Source: an uncultured cyanobacterium (GTDB lineage Bacteria; Cyanobacteriota; Cyanobacteriia; Cyanobacteriales; Chroococcidiopsidaceae). From it: 64,000 nt of DNA. The position numbers and the translations under genes are program-made. Positions 52,308-60,539 of this stretch are shown in pieces. The notes beneath the pieces are model-generated. The model was not told the DNA's origin, made no database searches, and saw only the letters and a program-made list of their open reading frames with translations. Numbering within the stretch: position 1 is the first letter of the stretch; each line of letters opens with the position of its first letter. Location: NCBI GenBank assembly GCA_946221495.1, contig CAMIFA010000002.1, forward strand, positions 1-64,000. The letters run 5' to 3'.

Positions 52308-53951
52308 CTACTCCCACAACTTACAACTAAGATCGCCAGCTTTTTGAGTAAAGCGGTAGTTCTCACGGTAGTCTACCGGGCAATCAATTACGGTGGGTAC
52401 ATCTTGAGCTAAAGCTGTTTTGAGGATAGGAATAAAGTCAGCTGTTGATTCAACTCGATAGCCTTTTAGCCCCATACTTTCGGCAAATTTGACAAAATCA
52501 GGATTACCGAAATGGACATAAGATGATGTGCCAAATTGATTTTGTTGCTTCCATTCAATTAAGCCGTAGCCACCATCATTAAAAATTAGCGTTACAAACG
52601 GCGTACCAACACGCAGCGCTGTTTCTAATTCCTGGCAATTCATCATAAAGCCACCATCTCCGGTTGCGGCTACAACTTTACGTTGTGGGTAGACTAATTT
52701 AGCAGCTACAGCACCAGGAATTGCAATCCCCATTGCCGCGAAGCCATTGGAGATTAAACAGGTGTTGGGGCGATCGCAATGATAGTGTCGGGCAATCCAC
52801 ATTTTATGCGCCCCGACATCAGAAATCACAATATCCTCTGGTCCCATTACTTGCCGCAGATCGTAAATTAATTTTTGCGGCTTAATCGGGAATCCATCAT
52901 CGTTGGCATATTGTTCGTAATCAGCTCTAATATCGGCACGTAATTCTAGGGAATATGGATCGGGCTTTCCTTGGCGATTGGCGCGTTTCAAAATTTCCTT
53001 GAGAGAATCAGAAATATTGCCTACTACTTCAACGCTGGGGATGTAACTGCTATCAATTTCGGCTGGTGTGGTGTCGATATGAATAATCGGAATTTTCCCG
53101 TCAGGATTCCAGCGTTTTGGCGAATACTCAATTAAGTCATAACCGATCGCAATTACTAAATCTGTATTATCAAAGCCACAGCTAATATAATCTCGCTGTT
53201 GTAATCCTACCGACCACAAAGCTAAAGGATGAGTATAAGGAATTACGCCTTTGCCCATAAAAGTATTAGCTACGGGAATATTCAATTGAGTAGCAAAATC
53301 AGTTAAAGCTTCACTGGCATGATCGCGAATAGCACCATTGCCTACCATAATTAAAGGATTGCTTGCTTGGGATATCAGAGTAGCTGCTTCAGTAATACTT
53401 TGAAATGCCGCAAAGGTTTTTTGCAATGTGCCTTTGTTTAAAGGACTGCCAATAGCTGCCATAGCAGCAATATTTTCTGGTAAATCAATGTGAACTGCAC
53501 CTGGTTTTTCAGTTTGCGATCGCTTAAATGCCTTGCGGACAATTTCTGGTGTATTACTTGGTCGCACAATTTGGGTATTCCATTTTGTTACAGGCGCAAA
53601 CATCGCTACCAAATCCAGGTACTGGTGAGCTTCAATATGCATTTGATCAGTTCCCACCTGTCCAGTAATTGCCACTAAAGGAGCGCCGTCTAAATTAGCA
53701 TCAGCAACGCCAGTCATCAAATTAGTAGCACCTGGTCCTAATGTAGAAAGACACACCCCAGAGGAACCCGTTAAGCGACCATAAACATCTGCCATAAACG
53801 CTGCACCTTGTTCATGACGAGTTGTAATAAACTGAATCGAAGATGCTTTTAGCGCTTCTAGAACGTGCAGATTTTCTTCCCCAGGCAACCCAAAAACATA
53901 GCGCACACCTTCATTTTCTAAGCAACGGACTAATAATTCAGCTGTATTCAT
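52308..53951 (-). CDS. 2-oxoglutarate decarboxylase (acetolactate synthase-like ThDP enzyme)
   Basis: In this 547-residue ThDP enzyme the first domain has the catalytic Glu in RHEQGAAFMADVYGR, and the third has the ThDP-binding motif GDGGFMMNCQELETALRVGT ending in NDGGYGLIEWKQ. It is often labelled acetolactate synthase, but in cyanobacteria the gene next to the succinic semialdehyde dehydrogenase is the 2-oxoglutarate decarboxylase that makes succinic semialdehyde (characterised in Synechococcus 7002). The neighbour is exactly that enzyme, 40 bp upstream and on the same strand. The pair closes the TCA cycle without 2-oxoglutarate dehydrogenase. Confidence 0.85.
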   Translation of the reverse strand: MNTAELLVRCLENEGVRYVFGLPGEENLHVLEALKASSIQFITTRHEQGAAFMADVYGRLTGSSGVCLSTLGPGATNLMTGVADANLDGAPLVAITGQVGTDQMHIEAHQYLDLVAMFAPVTKWNTQIVRPSNTPEIVRKAFKRSQTEKPGAVHIDLPENIAAMAAIGSPLNKGTLQKTFAAFQSITEAATLISQASNPLIMVGNGAIRDHASEALTDFATQLNIPVANTFMGKGVIPYTHPLALWSVGLQQRDYISCGFDNTDLVIAIGYDLIEYSPKRWNPDGKIPIIHIDTTPAEIDSSYIPSVEVVGNISDSLKEILKRANRQGKPDPYSLELRADIRADYEQYANDDGFPIKPQKLIYDLRQVMGPEDIVISDVGAHKMWIARHYHCDRPNTCLISNGFAAMGIAIPGAVAAKLVYPQRKVVAATGDGGFMMNCQELETALRVGTPFVTLIFNDGGYGLIEWKQQNQFGTSSYVHFGNPDFVKFAESMGLKGYRVESTADFIPILKTALAQDVPTVIDCPVDYRENYRFTQKAGDLSCKLWE

Positions 53952-53957
53952 TTTCTT

Positions 53958-53990
53958 AACTCAAAACTCAAAACTCAAAACTCAAAACTA
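53958..53990. repeat. heptanucleotide short tandem repeat (CTCAAAA)
   Basis: Four to five units of CTCAAAA fill the gap between the dehydrogenase stop codon and the decarboxylase start. Confidence 0.8.
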
Positions 53991-53991
53991 T

Positions 53992-55359
53992 TCATTTCAC
54001 CCACACTGTTTTAACATTGACAAACTCATGAATGCCTTGGCTGCTTAATTCTCTGCCGTAGCCGGAACGTTTAACGCCTCCAAAAGGTAGACGTGGATCG
54101 GATTTAACTAAACCGTTGATAAAAACCGCTCCTGCTTCAATTTCGGAGATCAAGCGATCGCGTTCTTGCTCATTTGTTGTCCAAGCACTTGCTCCCAGTC
54201 CAAACGGCGTAGTATTAGCAAGCGTAATTGCGGCATTTAGATCCGCTACCCGAAACAACAGTGCTACAGGACCAAAAAATTCTTCTTTGTCAGCTATCGT
54301 GTCAGGGGGAATATCACTTAAAATTGTCGGTGGATAAAAGTTACCTGGACGATCCGCTAAAGGTTGTCCACCAGTAAGAATTTTTGCGCCGCTCTTGACA
54401 CACTCTTTAACTTGGTAGTCTAGATCCTTGAGAATATTTGGCGTTGCTAGTGGTCCTAAATCTGTATTAAGATGCATCGGATCGCCTATTTTTAGCGCCT
54501 GGAATTTTTCTACTAATTTTTTGGCAAATTCATCGGCAATTTCTTGAGCTAAAATAAAGCGTTTTGCCGCAATGCAAGATTGACCATTATTTAGCATTCG
54601 CGCTGTTACAGCTGTTGCTACAGCTGTATCTAAATCAGCACTTGGCATCACAATAAACGGATCACTTCCGCCTAATTCCAGCACGGTTTTTTTAATTTGT
54701 TTCCCCGCAGCAGACGCTAAACTTGCTCCTGCGGCTTCACTACCAGTTAAAGTTGCAGCTTTAACTCGTTCATCGGCAATTAAATCAGCAACTTTATCAG
54801 CTCCCACTAATAAAGTTTGAAATACATCAGGGGGAAAGCCTGCTTGGTGAATAATGTCTGCAATTGCCAAAGCACACTGTGGCACATTTGAGGCGTGTTT
54901 GAGTAAGCTAACATTTCCAGCCATAAGCGCGGGTGCAGCAAACCGGAATACCTGCCAAAATGGAAAATTCCAAGGCATGACTGCCAAAATTACACCCAAC
55001 GGCTGATAGGAGATAAAGCTATGGCTAGCATCGGTTGCTACTGGCACATCCGCTAGAAATTGCGGTGCGTTTTGCGCGTAGTAACGACAGCCAGCAGCAC
55101 ATTTTTCGATTTCCGCGATCGCTCCTTGTAAGGGTTTTCCCATTTCTAAGACGATCAGCTTACCTAGTTTTTCTTTATCTTGCTCTAAGATATCTGCTGC
55201 TGCTTGTAGCCATCCAGAGCGTTGTGATATTGGCGTATGGCGATACTGTTCAAAAGCTGCTTGTGCTTGTGCAAGTTTAGTTGCAATTTCTGTATCCGTT
55301 AGAGGCTCAAATGTTTTCAGCGTCTCCCCAGTGGCAGGATTAATGGTGGCGATCGCCAT
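53992..55359 (-). CDS. succinic semialdehyde dehydrogenase
   Basis: This 455-residue NAD(P)-dependent aldehyde dehydrogenase is of the short YneI/SSADH group. It shows VMPWNFPFWQVFRFAAPALM (cofactor), the catalytic Glu in LELGGSDPF, the Cys nucleophile in NNGQSCIAAKRFI and LPFGGVKRSGYGRELS near the end. It oxidises succinic semialdehyde to succinate, the second step of the cyanobacterial TCA bypass. It precedes the decarboxylase gene in the same direction. Confidence 0.92.
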   Translation of the reverse strand: MAIATINPATGETLKTFEPLTDTEIATKLAQAQAAFEQYRHTPISQRSGWLQAAADILEQDKEKLGKLIVLEMGKPLQGAIAEIEKCAAGCRYYAQNAPQFLADVPVATDASHSFISYQPLGVILAVMPWNFPFWQVFRFAAPALMAGNVSLLKHASNVPQCALAIADIIHQAGFPPDVFQTLLVGADKVADLIADERVKAATLTGSEAAGASLASAAGKQIKKTVLELGGSDPFIVMPSADLDTAVATAVTARMLNNGQSCIAAKRFILAQEIADEFAKKLVEKFQALKIGDPMHLNTDLGPLATPNILKDLDYQVKECVKSGAKILTGGQPLADRPGNFYPPTILSDIPPDTIADKEEFFGPVALLFRVADLNAAITLANTTPFGLGASAWTTNEQERDRLISEIEAGAVFINGLVKSDPRLPFGGVKRSGYGRELSSQGIHEFVNVKTVWVK

Positions 55360-55986
55360 TGCTTGACCTCCGGTTTTACTATAAATTAAAGCATTTTTTA
55401 GGACTATTTTGTTTTTTAGCTGTTATAAAAATACTCGCTTATAGTATAATTTTATGCCTCATTGTAATGTTCTATGTATAAAACTATTTCAATCTTGCTA
55501 ACAAAATGCAAATTCAGGTATTTAACTTTACTTCCTCAAGCAGAAGTCTAAGTTAAGTCTAATTTATGTTTATCTAGACAGATGTTAGGAAATATACTGA
55601 CAACAACTTAAAAAAATAGATACTATTAAGGCTGAATAAGTTAAATACCTGGTTGTACGCCTTGGTACAACTTTCGCCTAAAAGCTGCCAGATAATTAAT
55701 AAATCTTCAAATTAGGGGGAGTTATTTATCTATTTATTTTACAAAAGCTCTAATATTCAGGAGAATTTGTTAAAATTAGACCAATAGATAGATGTATAAA
55801 CGCCTCGTTTCTCTCGATCACTCACGTATTATATCAAGGGATCTGCTAGGAGCCAGTCTACTACAAGCGCCGGATCAGGTTTAAAACCGCGCAAACTTGC
55901 GTGATCGCCGCTTGGGGAATGCCTCAATCTCAGGTTATGGTATAAAAAACTTTGGAGATTGATAGGTTTCTTTCAATTGGAATCAA
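55360..55986. other. intergenic region upstream of the first response regulator
   Basis: AT-rich, about 630 bp. It contains a perfect 7-bp hairpin, GTTGTAC (55652-55658) with GTACAAC (55665-55671), and near its right end the 19-bp motif shared with the second module. No gene is seen. Confidence 0.5.
55907..55925 (+). promoter_or_regulatory. 19-bp leader motif, copy 1
   Basis: GCCGCTTGGGGAATGCCTC lies 61 bp upstream of the first response regulator start. The same 19 bases occur before the second one. The bases in front (ACTTGCGTGATC) can form a small stem with CGCAA/TTGCG. The sequence role, DNA or RNA, is unknown. Confidence 0.6.
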
Positions 55987-56403
55987 GTGGAATTTATACT
56001 TCATGGTGTGCTAACTGTGAATAACAAGCAAATAATTTTAGCTGTAGATGACGATGAAGACAACTTGCTGCTGCTTACTGAAGTGCTGGATTCTTTAAAT
56101 TGCTTCGTTATAACTGCTACGCATGGTCAAAGTGCTTTACTCTTAGCACATGGTTATCAGCCAAACTTGATATTACTAGATGTGATGCTGCCAGATTTAA
56201 ATGGTATGGATGTAGTGCGTCGCCTTAAGGAGAACCAGCGAACAGCGCCAATACCAGTTATTGCTGTAACAGCTTTAGCAACATCAGAAGACCGCGATCG
56301 CTTAATTTTAGCAGGATGTGACGGCTATATTAGTAAGCCTTATATCCTAGAAGATTTAGAAGCGCTTATTCAGTGTCATCTTCCCCTAGCCTCTGTTGCT
56401 TAG
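55987..56403 (+). CDS. single-domain response regulator (CheY-like), copy 1
   Basis: The product is a 138-residue receiver domain with no output domain. It keeps the acidic pocket (LAVDDDEDN), the phospho-acceptor Asp in LILLDVMLPDLNGMD, the Thr/Ala position in VIAVTALAT and the Lys in YISKPYILEDLE. The start is a GTG at 55987, since no ATG precedes the conserved region. Its tail overlaps the convergent DUF2294 gene by 38 bp. A similar gene is at 57191. Confidence 0.9.
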   Translation: MEFILHGVLTVNNKQIILAVDDDEDNLLLLTEVLDSLNCFVITATHGQSALLLAHGYQPNLILLDVMLPDLNGMDVVRRLKENQRTAPIPVIAVTALATSEDRDRLILAGCDGYISKPYILEDLEALIQCHLPLASVA

Positions 56404-56761
56404 TTTCAATCCCTGCCAAAATAGCAACAACACTGGTGCGTCCTGTATCAAGTGCGGAATCACTAAAAATTTCGCTTACAGATGTGGCAAACACTTCCTC
56501 AATTGCCTGCTTTAAATGTACATCAACAATTTTTTGGATACTAGAGCGTACTTGTTTAGCTAAATCTAGGTGACCACTTTTATTTAAAAGTTGTTCCGGT
56601 AGGGTAATAGAATCTTCAACAATAATAGTCAGAGTTTCATTAACTAACTGACAAGAAACTTTATTTGGTTGATGTCCCAGATGATTGAGGTACAGTTCCT
56701 TAATACACTGCGAGAGACTATATTCTAACTGCCTATGAGTTAGTTCTGAGCCTTCGACCAT
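56366..56761 (-). CDS. DUF2294 family protein, copy 1
   Basis: The 131-residue small protein of the DUF2294 family shows LYLNHLGHQPNKVSCQLVNE, TLTIIVEDSITLPEQLL and a C-terminal part with ALDTGRTSVVAILA. DUF2294 proteins have no proven function. ATG 56761 is preferred over a TTG two codons upstream. It converges with and overlaps the response regulator gene by 38 bp. A paralogue lies at 57722 in the same arrangement. Confidence 0.8.
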   Translation of the reverse strand: MVEGSELTHRQLEYSLSQCIKELYLNHLGHQPNKVSCQLVNETLTIIVEDSITLPEQLLNKSGHLDLAKQVRSSIQKIVDVHLKQAIEEVFATSVSEIFSDSALDTGRTSVVAILAGIETKQQRLGEDDTE

Positions 56762-56767
56762 AGACAA

Positions 56768-57190
56768 TATCTCTTGAAAGTTAAATATTTTACAGATTTT
56801 TTAAACTTTACCAGGATGGAATATTGTCTTAACCACTCTAAAGATATATATCCTCAGAATTGTCGATACTTAAGCTTTATTAATTTTACAGTTGGGATAA
56901 AGATAAAAATATTTTGTGATTTATTGTTGTTTTAACTACTTTTTGTGTTGCAGGATAAATTTAGTTTTTTGGCTTAATAATTTGCTAAATTTAATATTTA
57001 ATGTAAAATCATAAAATGTAATTGTCCCCATTAGCTTATTTGATTATTTTTCGTGAATTAGCACAAACAAGCAACCTGATGGAATAATTACGAGCCAATC
57101 ATGATAAGCGCCGTACTTGCCGCTTGGGGAATGCCTCGTCGTAGGAATAAACGTTTTTAGAGTGCTTCTAAGACTTTCCCCAACTAAATT
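56768..57190. other. AT-rich intergenic region between the two modules
   Basis: About 420 bp, AT-rich, holding the promoter side of both neighbours and the second copy of the 19-bp motif. No gene seen. Confidence 0.5.
57119..57137 (+). promoter_or_regulatory. 19-bp leader motif, copy 2
   Basis: GCCGCTTGGGGAATGCCTC again, 53 bp upstream of the second response regulator. The only other occurrence I noticed is at 55907-55925. Confidence 0.6.
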
Positions 57191-57613
57191 ATGAATTCAC
57201 CGTATTACTATAACAACAGCATTCAACAAGATAGGTGCAGACAGCCTTTAATTTTAGCTGTCGATGATAATGAAGATAATTTGCAGCTACTAAGTCAATT
57301 GCTGGTACTACTCGATTGTAAATTTATAACTGCTGCTGACGGCGAATCGACTCTAGCTATGGCAGATCACCAGCCTGATTTAATTCTTTTAGATATGATG
57401 TTACCAGATTTAAGCGGTATTGAAGTTGTGCATCGCCTTAAGCAAAACCCTAAAACAAGTCATATTCCAGTTATTGCTGTTACTGCTATGGCAAGACAAG
57501 AAGATCGCGATCGCTTTATTTTAGCAGGCTGTATTGATTACGTAAAAAAGCCTTATATAATTGATGAAATGGAAGCAATTATTTTGCGTTATGTCTGTAG
57601 AGATGTAGTTTAA
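57191..57613 (+). CDS. single-domain response regulator (CheY-like), copy 2
   Basis: This 140-residue receiver domain has LAVDDNEDNLQLLSQLLV, the phospho-acceptor Asp in LILLDMMLPDLSGIEVVHRL, VIAVTAMAR and VKKPYIIDEME. It parallels copy 1 along its length, including QEDRDRFILAGC. It starts with an ATG. No histidine kinase adjoins either copy. The convergent DUF2294 gene begins 108 bp after its stop. Confidence 0.9.
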   Translation: MNSPYYYNNSIQQDRCRQPLILAVDDNEDNLQLLSQLLVLLDCKFITAADGESTLAMADHQPDLILLDMMLPDLSGIEVVHRLKQNPKTSHIPVIAVTAMARQEDRDRFILAGCIDYVKKPYIIDEMEAIILRYVCRDVV

Positions 57614-57721
57614 ATAATATGTTTGGTATTGGGTGTTAGGTTTTGGGTGTTAACAGCAACTCTAAGATTATTAATTTGCTGGATAAGACGCAAGACTCAA
57701 GACCCGACACTCAAGTTGAAA

Positions 57722-58090
57722 CTAACTTCTAAGTTGAGGCATTTCAGCCAAAATAACAATTGTAGCTGTACGACCTGTTTCTAATTTAGCATCACTTAAC
57801 AAGTCGATTACAGGTACTCCAACAACCTCTTCAATTAAGGTTTTCAGTTGTGGCTCGAGGACATCATCTAGTTTTGCACGTACTTGTTCTGCTAATTCCT
57901 CTTGTCCATTATTAACTAAAATTTGTTCTGGTTGCGTAATAGAATCCTCCAAAATAATCGCGATTTTTCCATCAAAAATTTGACAAACTACTCGACTTGG
58001 TTGATGCTCTAGTTGGGTGCGATACAGAGCCTGAATCCGTTGCGAGAGGGTTCGTTCTATTTGCCCACGCGTAGGATAGGATGCGTCCAT
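57722..58090 (-). CDS. DUF2294 family protein, copy 2
   Basis: The 122-residue product shows LYRTQLEHQPSRVVCQIFDG, KIAIILEDSITQPEQIL and AKLETGRTATIVILAE, each matching copy 1 (LYLNHLGHQPNKVSCQ and DTGRTSVVAILA). It faces the second response regulator as copy 1 faces the first, but the two genes no longer overlap. Confidence 0.8.
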   Translation of the reverse strand: MDASYPTRGQIERTLSQRIQALYRTQLEHQPSRVVCQIFDGKIAIILEDSITQPEQILVNNGQEELAEQVRAKLDDVLEPQLKTLIEEVVGVPVIDLLSDAKLETGRTATIVILAEMPQLRS

Positions 58091-58229
58091 AGTTCATAAA
58101 ATTTACTACACAAAATCTATCGGGTGATAGATGACCAATAATAACTTTAGCAGTATATGAAAAGTTCAAAGATACCCCTAAAGAGAGATTTTCAGTAAGG
58201 AATGACTGTAGTTAAGGCTACTGTAGAGG

Positions 58230-59276
58230 CTAGGGATAAATGAGAATTTTTAAAGTATCAGGAGTAGGAGCGATTGCTTTTTCTACAGCTGCTGATAAAT
58301 CTTTTAGAGGGTAGCGATCGCTAATTAATGCTTCGACATCAATACGTTTGTTAAACACAATATCAGCAGCAAGGCTTTGAACGCGGTAGGAAGAACTGTA
58401 GCTGCCCATTAAATCAATTTCGCGGCGGTAAAGGATGTTGGGATTAATAGGTATTTCCAGTTGATCGGGAAACTCGGCAAAAAAGAGAATCTTACCGCCT
58501 TTACGAGTACAGTCTAAAGCTTGAAAGAAAGCTTTGTCACTCGGAACAGCGAGTAGAGTAGTATCGACTCCCATACCTCCAGTAAGCGCCTGGATTTTAG
58601 CGGCTAAATCGGGGTCACGGGCATCAAATGCTACCTCTGCACCGACACTCAAGGCTTTTTCTATTCGAGAAGGAAGTAAATCAGTGGCGATTACTTTAGC
58701 GCCAAAATATTTCACCAGCATCATAAACATTAGCCCAATCGGTCCCGCACCAGTAATTAAAACAAATTGACCAGGGGCAATCTGGGCTTTTTTCACCGCC
58801 TTGAGGCAGCAATTAGTTGGTTCTACAAAACTCGCCTGCTCAAAGCTTACCTGATCTGGAATTGAAATTAGCCCACCATTACGGACAATGTGACCCGGAA
58901 CTTTGACATACTCAGCAAAGCCGCCGCCACTGGCATTAAACCCAGCTGTTGTCGAAATATTTTTGTAGACATCGCACATTGAGAAGTTGTCGTTGAGGCA
59001 GTAGTTACAACGCATACAGGGGATGTGGTGCATTACCGCAACTCGTTGTCCGACTTGCCAGCCTGTTACTTCATTCCCTACAGCAGCAATTACCCCAGCT
59101 GTTTCATGCCCAAAAATGCGCGGTGGTTCATAAAGGGGATAACGAATTTTTTTGATATCTGATTGGCATAAGCCCACTACCCGCACTTGTACCAGTACCT
59201 CATCCGGCGCAAGTGTCGGTATCGGCAATTCCTCATAACTCAGTTGATTAACGCCTCTAAATACCTGTGCTTTCAT
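58230..59276 (-). CDS. zinc-dependent medium-chain alcohol/sugar dehydrogenase
   Basis: This is a 348-residue MDR-family dehydrogenase. It has the catalytic zinc region LCQSDIKKIRYPLYEPP with GHETAGVIAAVG, the structural-zinc cluster CMRCNYCLNDNFSMC, the cofactor loop LITGAGPIGLMFMML and DLLPSRIEKALSVGAE. It resembles sorbitol/threonine-type dehydrogenases. The substrate is unknown, and the gene is single. Confidence 0.88.
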   Translation of the reverse strand: MKAQVFRGVNQLSYEELPIPTLAPDEVLVQVRVVGLCQSDIKKIRYPLYEPPRIFGHETAGVIAAVGNEVTGWQVGQRVAVMHHIPCMRCNYCLNDNFSMCDVYKNISTTAGFNASGGGFAEYVKVPGHIVRNGGLISIPDQVSFEQASFVEPTNCCLKAVKKAQIAPGQFVLITGAGPIGLMFMMLVKYFGAKVIATDLLPSRIEKALSVGAEVAFDARDPDLAAKIQALTGGMGVDTTLLAVPSDKAFFQALDCTRKGGKILFFAEFPDQLEIPINPNILYRREIDLMGSYSSSYRVQSLAADIVFNKRIDVEALISDRYPLKDLSAAVEKAIAPTPDTLKILIYP

Positions 59277-59403
59277 ATTAATTTTTCACTGCTCAACGAT
59301 ATTAGATTTAACACGCTAAAGCGCGTACAGCCGATTAATCTTCAACATTTTGCAAACTAAGCTGAATCTTGCTAGCAAATTCTGGTACTTGCTTAATGAC
59401 ATA

Positions 59404-59649
59404 CTAAAAGTCAAATTTAACCCCATCATCTTCGTAAAATCCCTCGTTCTGAAGAAATTGTGTAAGCTTTCTCAGTCCTTCCCGACGCTGAGTATCACGC
59501 TGTTTCTTATATTTGATTACATCTTCAGAGCAAATAAATTGTTGTAACCCTGCTTTAAAACAAGGTATTTTGCCCTCCTCTAATAGCTTGATCAGGAATG
59601 GTTGCGATACATTTAGCAGGTTAGCTGCTTCTTGAATTGTCAGGTTCAT
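59404..59649 (-). pseudogene. HTH half of a broken excisionase-type antitoxin
   Basis: The 81-residue reading frame starts MNLTIQEAANLLNVSQPFLI and continues LLEEGKIPCFKAGLQQF, a MerR/excisionase-type helix-turn-helix, with KKQRDTQRREGLRKLTQFLQ behind it. In antitoxins of this family the N-terminal part AKLVxxNGxEIxxxESxYQVLL precedes the HTH in the same frame; here that part is in the next reading frame (59666-60082) with two frameshifts between. No PIN partner is seen downstream. It may still be translated from its own ATG. Confidence 0.7.
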
Positions 59650-59665
59650 GCTTGCTTCTGCGGTA

Positions 59666-60082
59666 CTATAAATACTGCCTGACTGATGCTATCATTTCAG
59701 CTACTTTAAGCAATACCTGATAAGTAGATTCAGAAATAAAAATTTCTTTGCCATTACTATCAACTAATTTTGCTTGTGAGGGTTTGAAGCTTTCTTCTTG
59801 CTGTTTTTGCTTCTCAAAATAGTTTTTACATTTCAGGTAGTATTTTTCTTTACTGGATTCTGTTGTTTGCAAAACAAAAACAAAAACAATTGTGATAGTT
59901 ATAATTAATGCTGTAGCTAATAATATTTCTTTTAAAGCCAATTTTTCTGTTGTGGGAGTGATACTAATAGCTACAAAAACTAAAATATAAATCAAAATAA
60001 ATGTATATGCAAGAGGATAAAAATCAGGAAAATTTAGTGGAGGTCTAAACATATATTCTTTGTTTGAACTCCTACCTTTCAT
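59666..60082 (-). pseudogene. membrane-protein C-terminus fused to the N-terminal half of the antitoxin
   Basis: The 138-residue frame has two hydrophobic helices (FILIYILVFVAISI and LATALIITITIVFVFVL), then a charged segment, and from about residue 104 AKLVDSNGKEIFISESTYQV, the start of excisionase-type antitoxins. It ends early in MIASVRQYL. A shift recovers SQAVFIVPQKQ, and a second shift leads into MNLTIQEAA at 59649. Upstream, frame SLVELEAYITIFLEPELDKY joins it, without a start, to the ORF at 60178-60405. Confidence 0.65.
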
Positions 60083-60177
60083 GTTTCTTTTACTAATTAT
60101 TTTTCTCCATTGTAAATACTTATCAAGCTCTGGCTCAAGAAAGATGGTAATATATGCTTCTAGCTCAACTAATGATT

Positions 60178-60405
60178 TTATTGTGAAGATATATAAATTG
60201 ATGATAAAACAATTATCAGTAGTGCAAAATAAATATACGATGAATTTGTTGCTGTACTAGCCAAAATTATTGATATTATTGCAGCTAAACTAAAACCAAA
60301 AACTTGTGTTATAAGATTAGAAGTATTATTAATTGATTCTTGTATAAGTGCGTATGTAGCTATAGTGTTAGATTCTTGCTCATAGTTCATGCTATGAAAC
60401 CTCAA
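60178..60405 (-). pseudogene. N-terminal part of a frameshifted four-helix membrane protein
   Basis: The 75-residue frame starts with MRFHSMNYEQESNTIATYAL and has two hydrophobic helices (LITQVFGFSLAAIISIILAS and YIYFALLIIVLSSIYI). It stops at 60178. One base further, the frame continues LYIFTIKSLVELEAYITIFL and runs without a stop into the ORF at 59666-60082, so the two are pieces of one gene. Proteins with this helix arrangement resemble the SLATT-like membrane proteins of conflict systems, but that is tentative. Confidence 0.6.
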
Positions 60406-60539
60406 ATATTCTTTATCTTTAAATAAACTTAGCTACAGATAGTTTTTAAAAGTATAAATTAAATGCTCTCATTTATCTGATTAACGCCTCTAAATACCTG
60501 TGCTTTCATATATTAGTGATAATAAACTTTACACTGACT

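Noticed and set aside
52308..53951. Acetolactate synthase large subunit
   Set aside because: The fold fits, but the adjacent succinic semialdehyde dehydrogenase points to 2-oxoglutarate decarboxylase.
59280..59403. Remnant of a PIN toxin after the HTH antitoxin half
   Set aside because: A short frame reading VIKQVPEFASKIQLSLQNVED is present, but no PIN motif can be shown.
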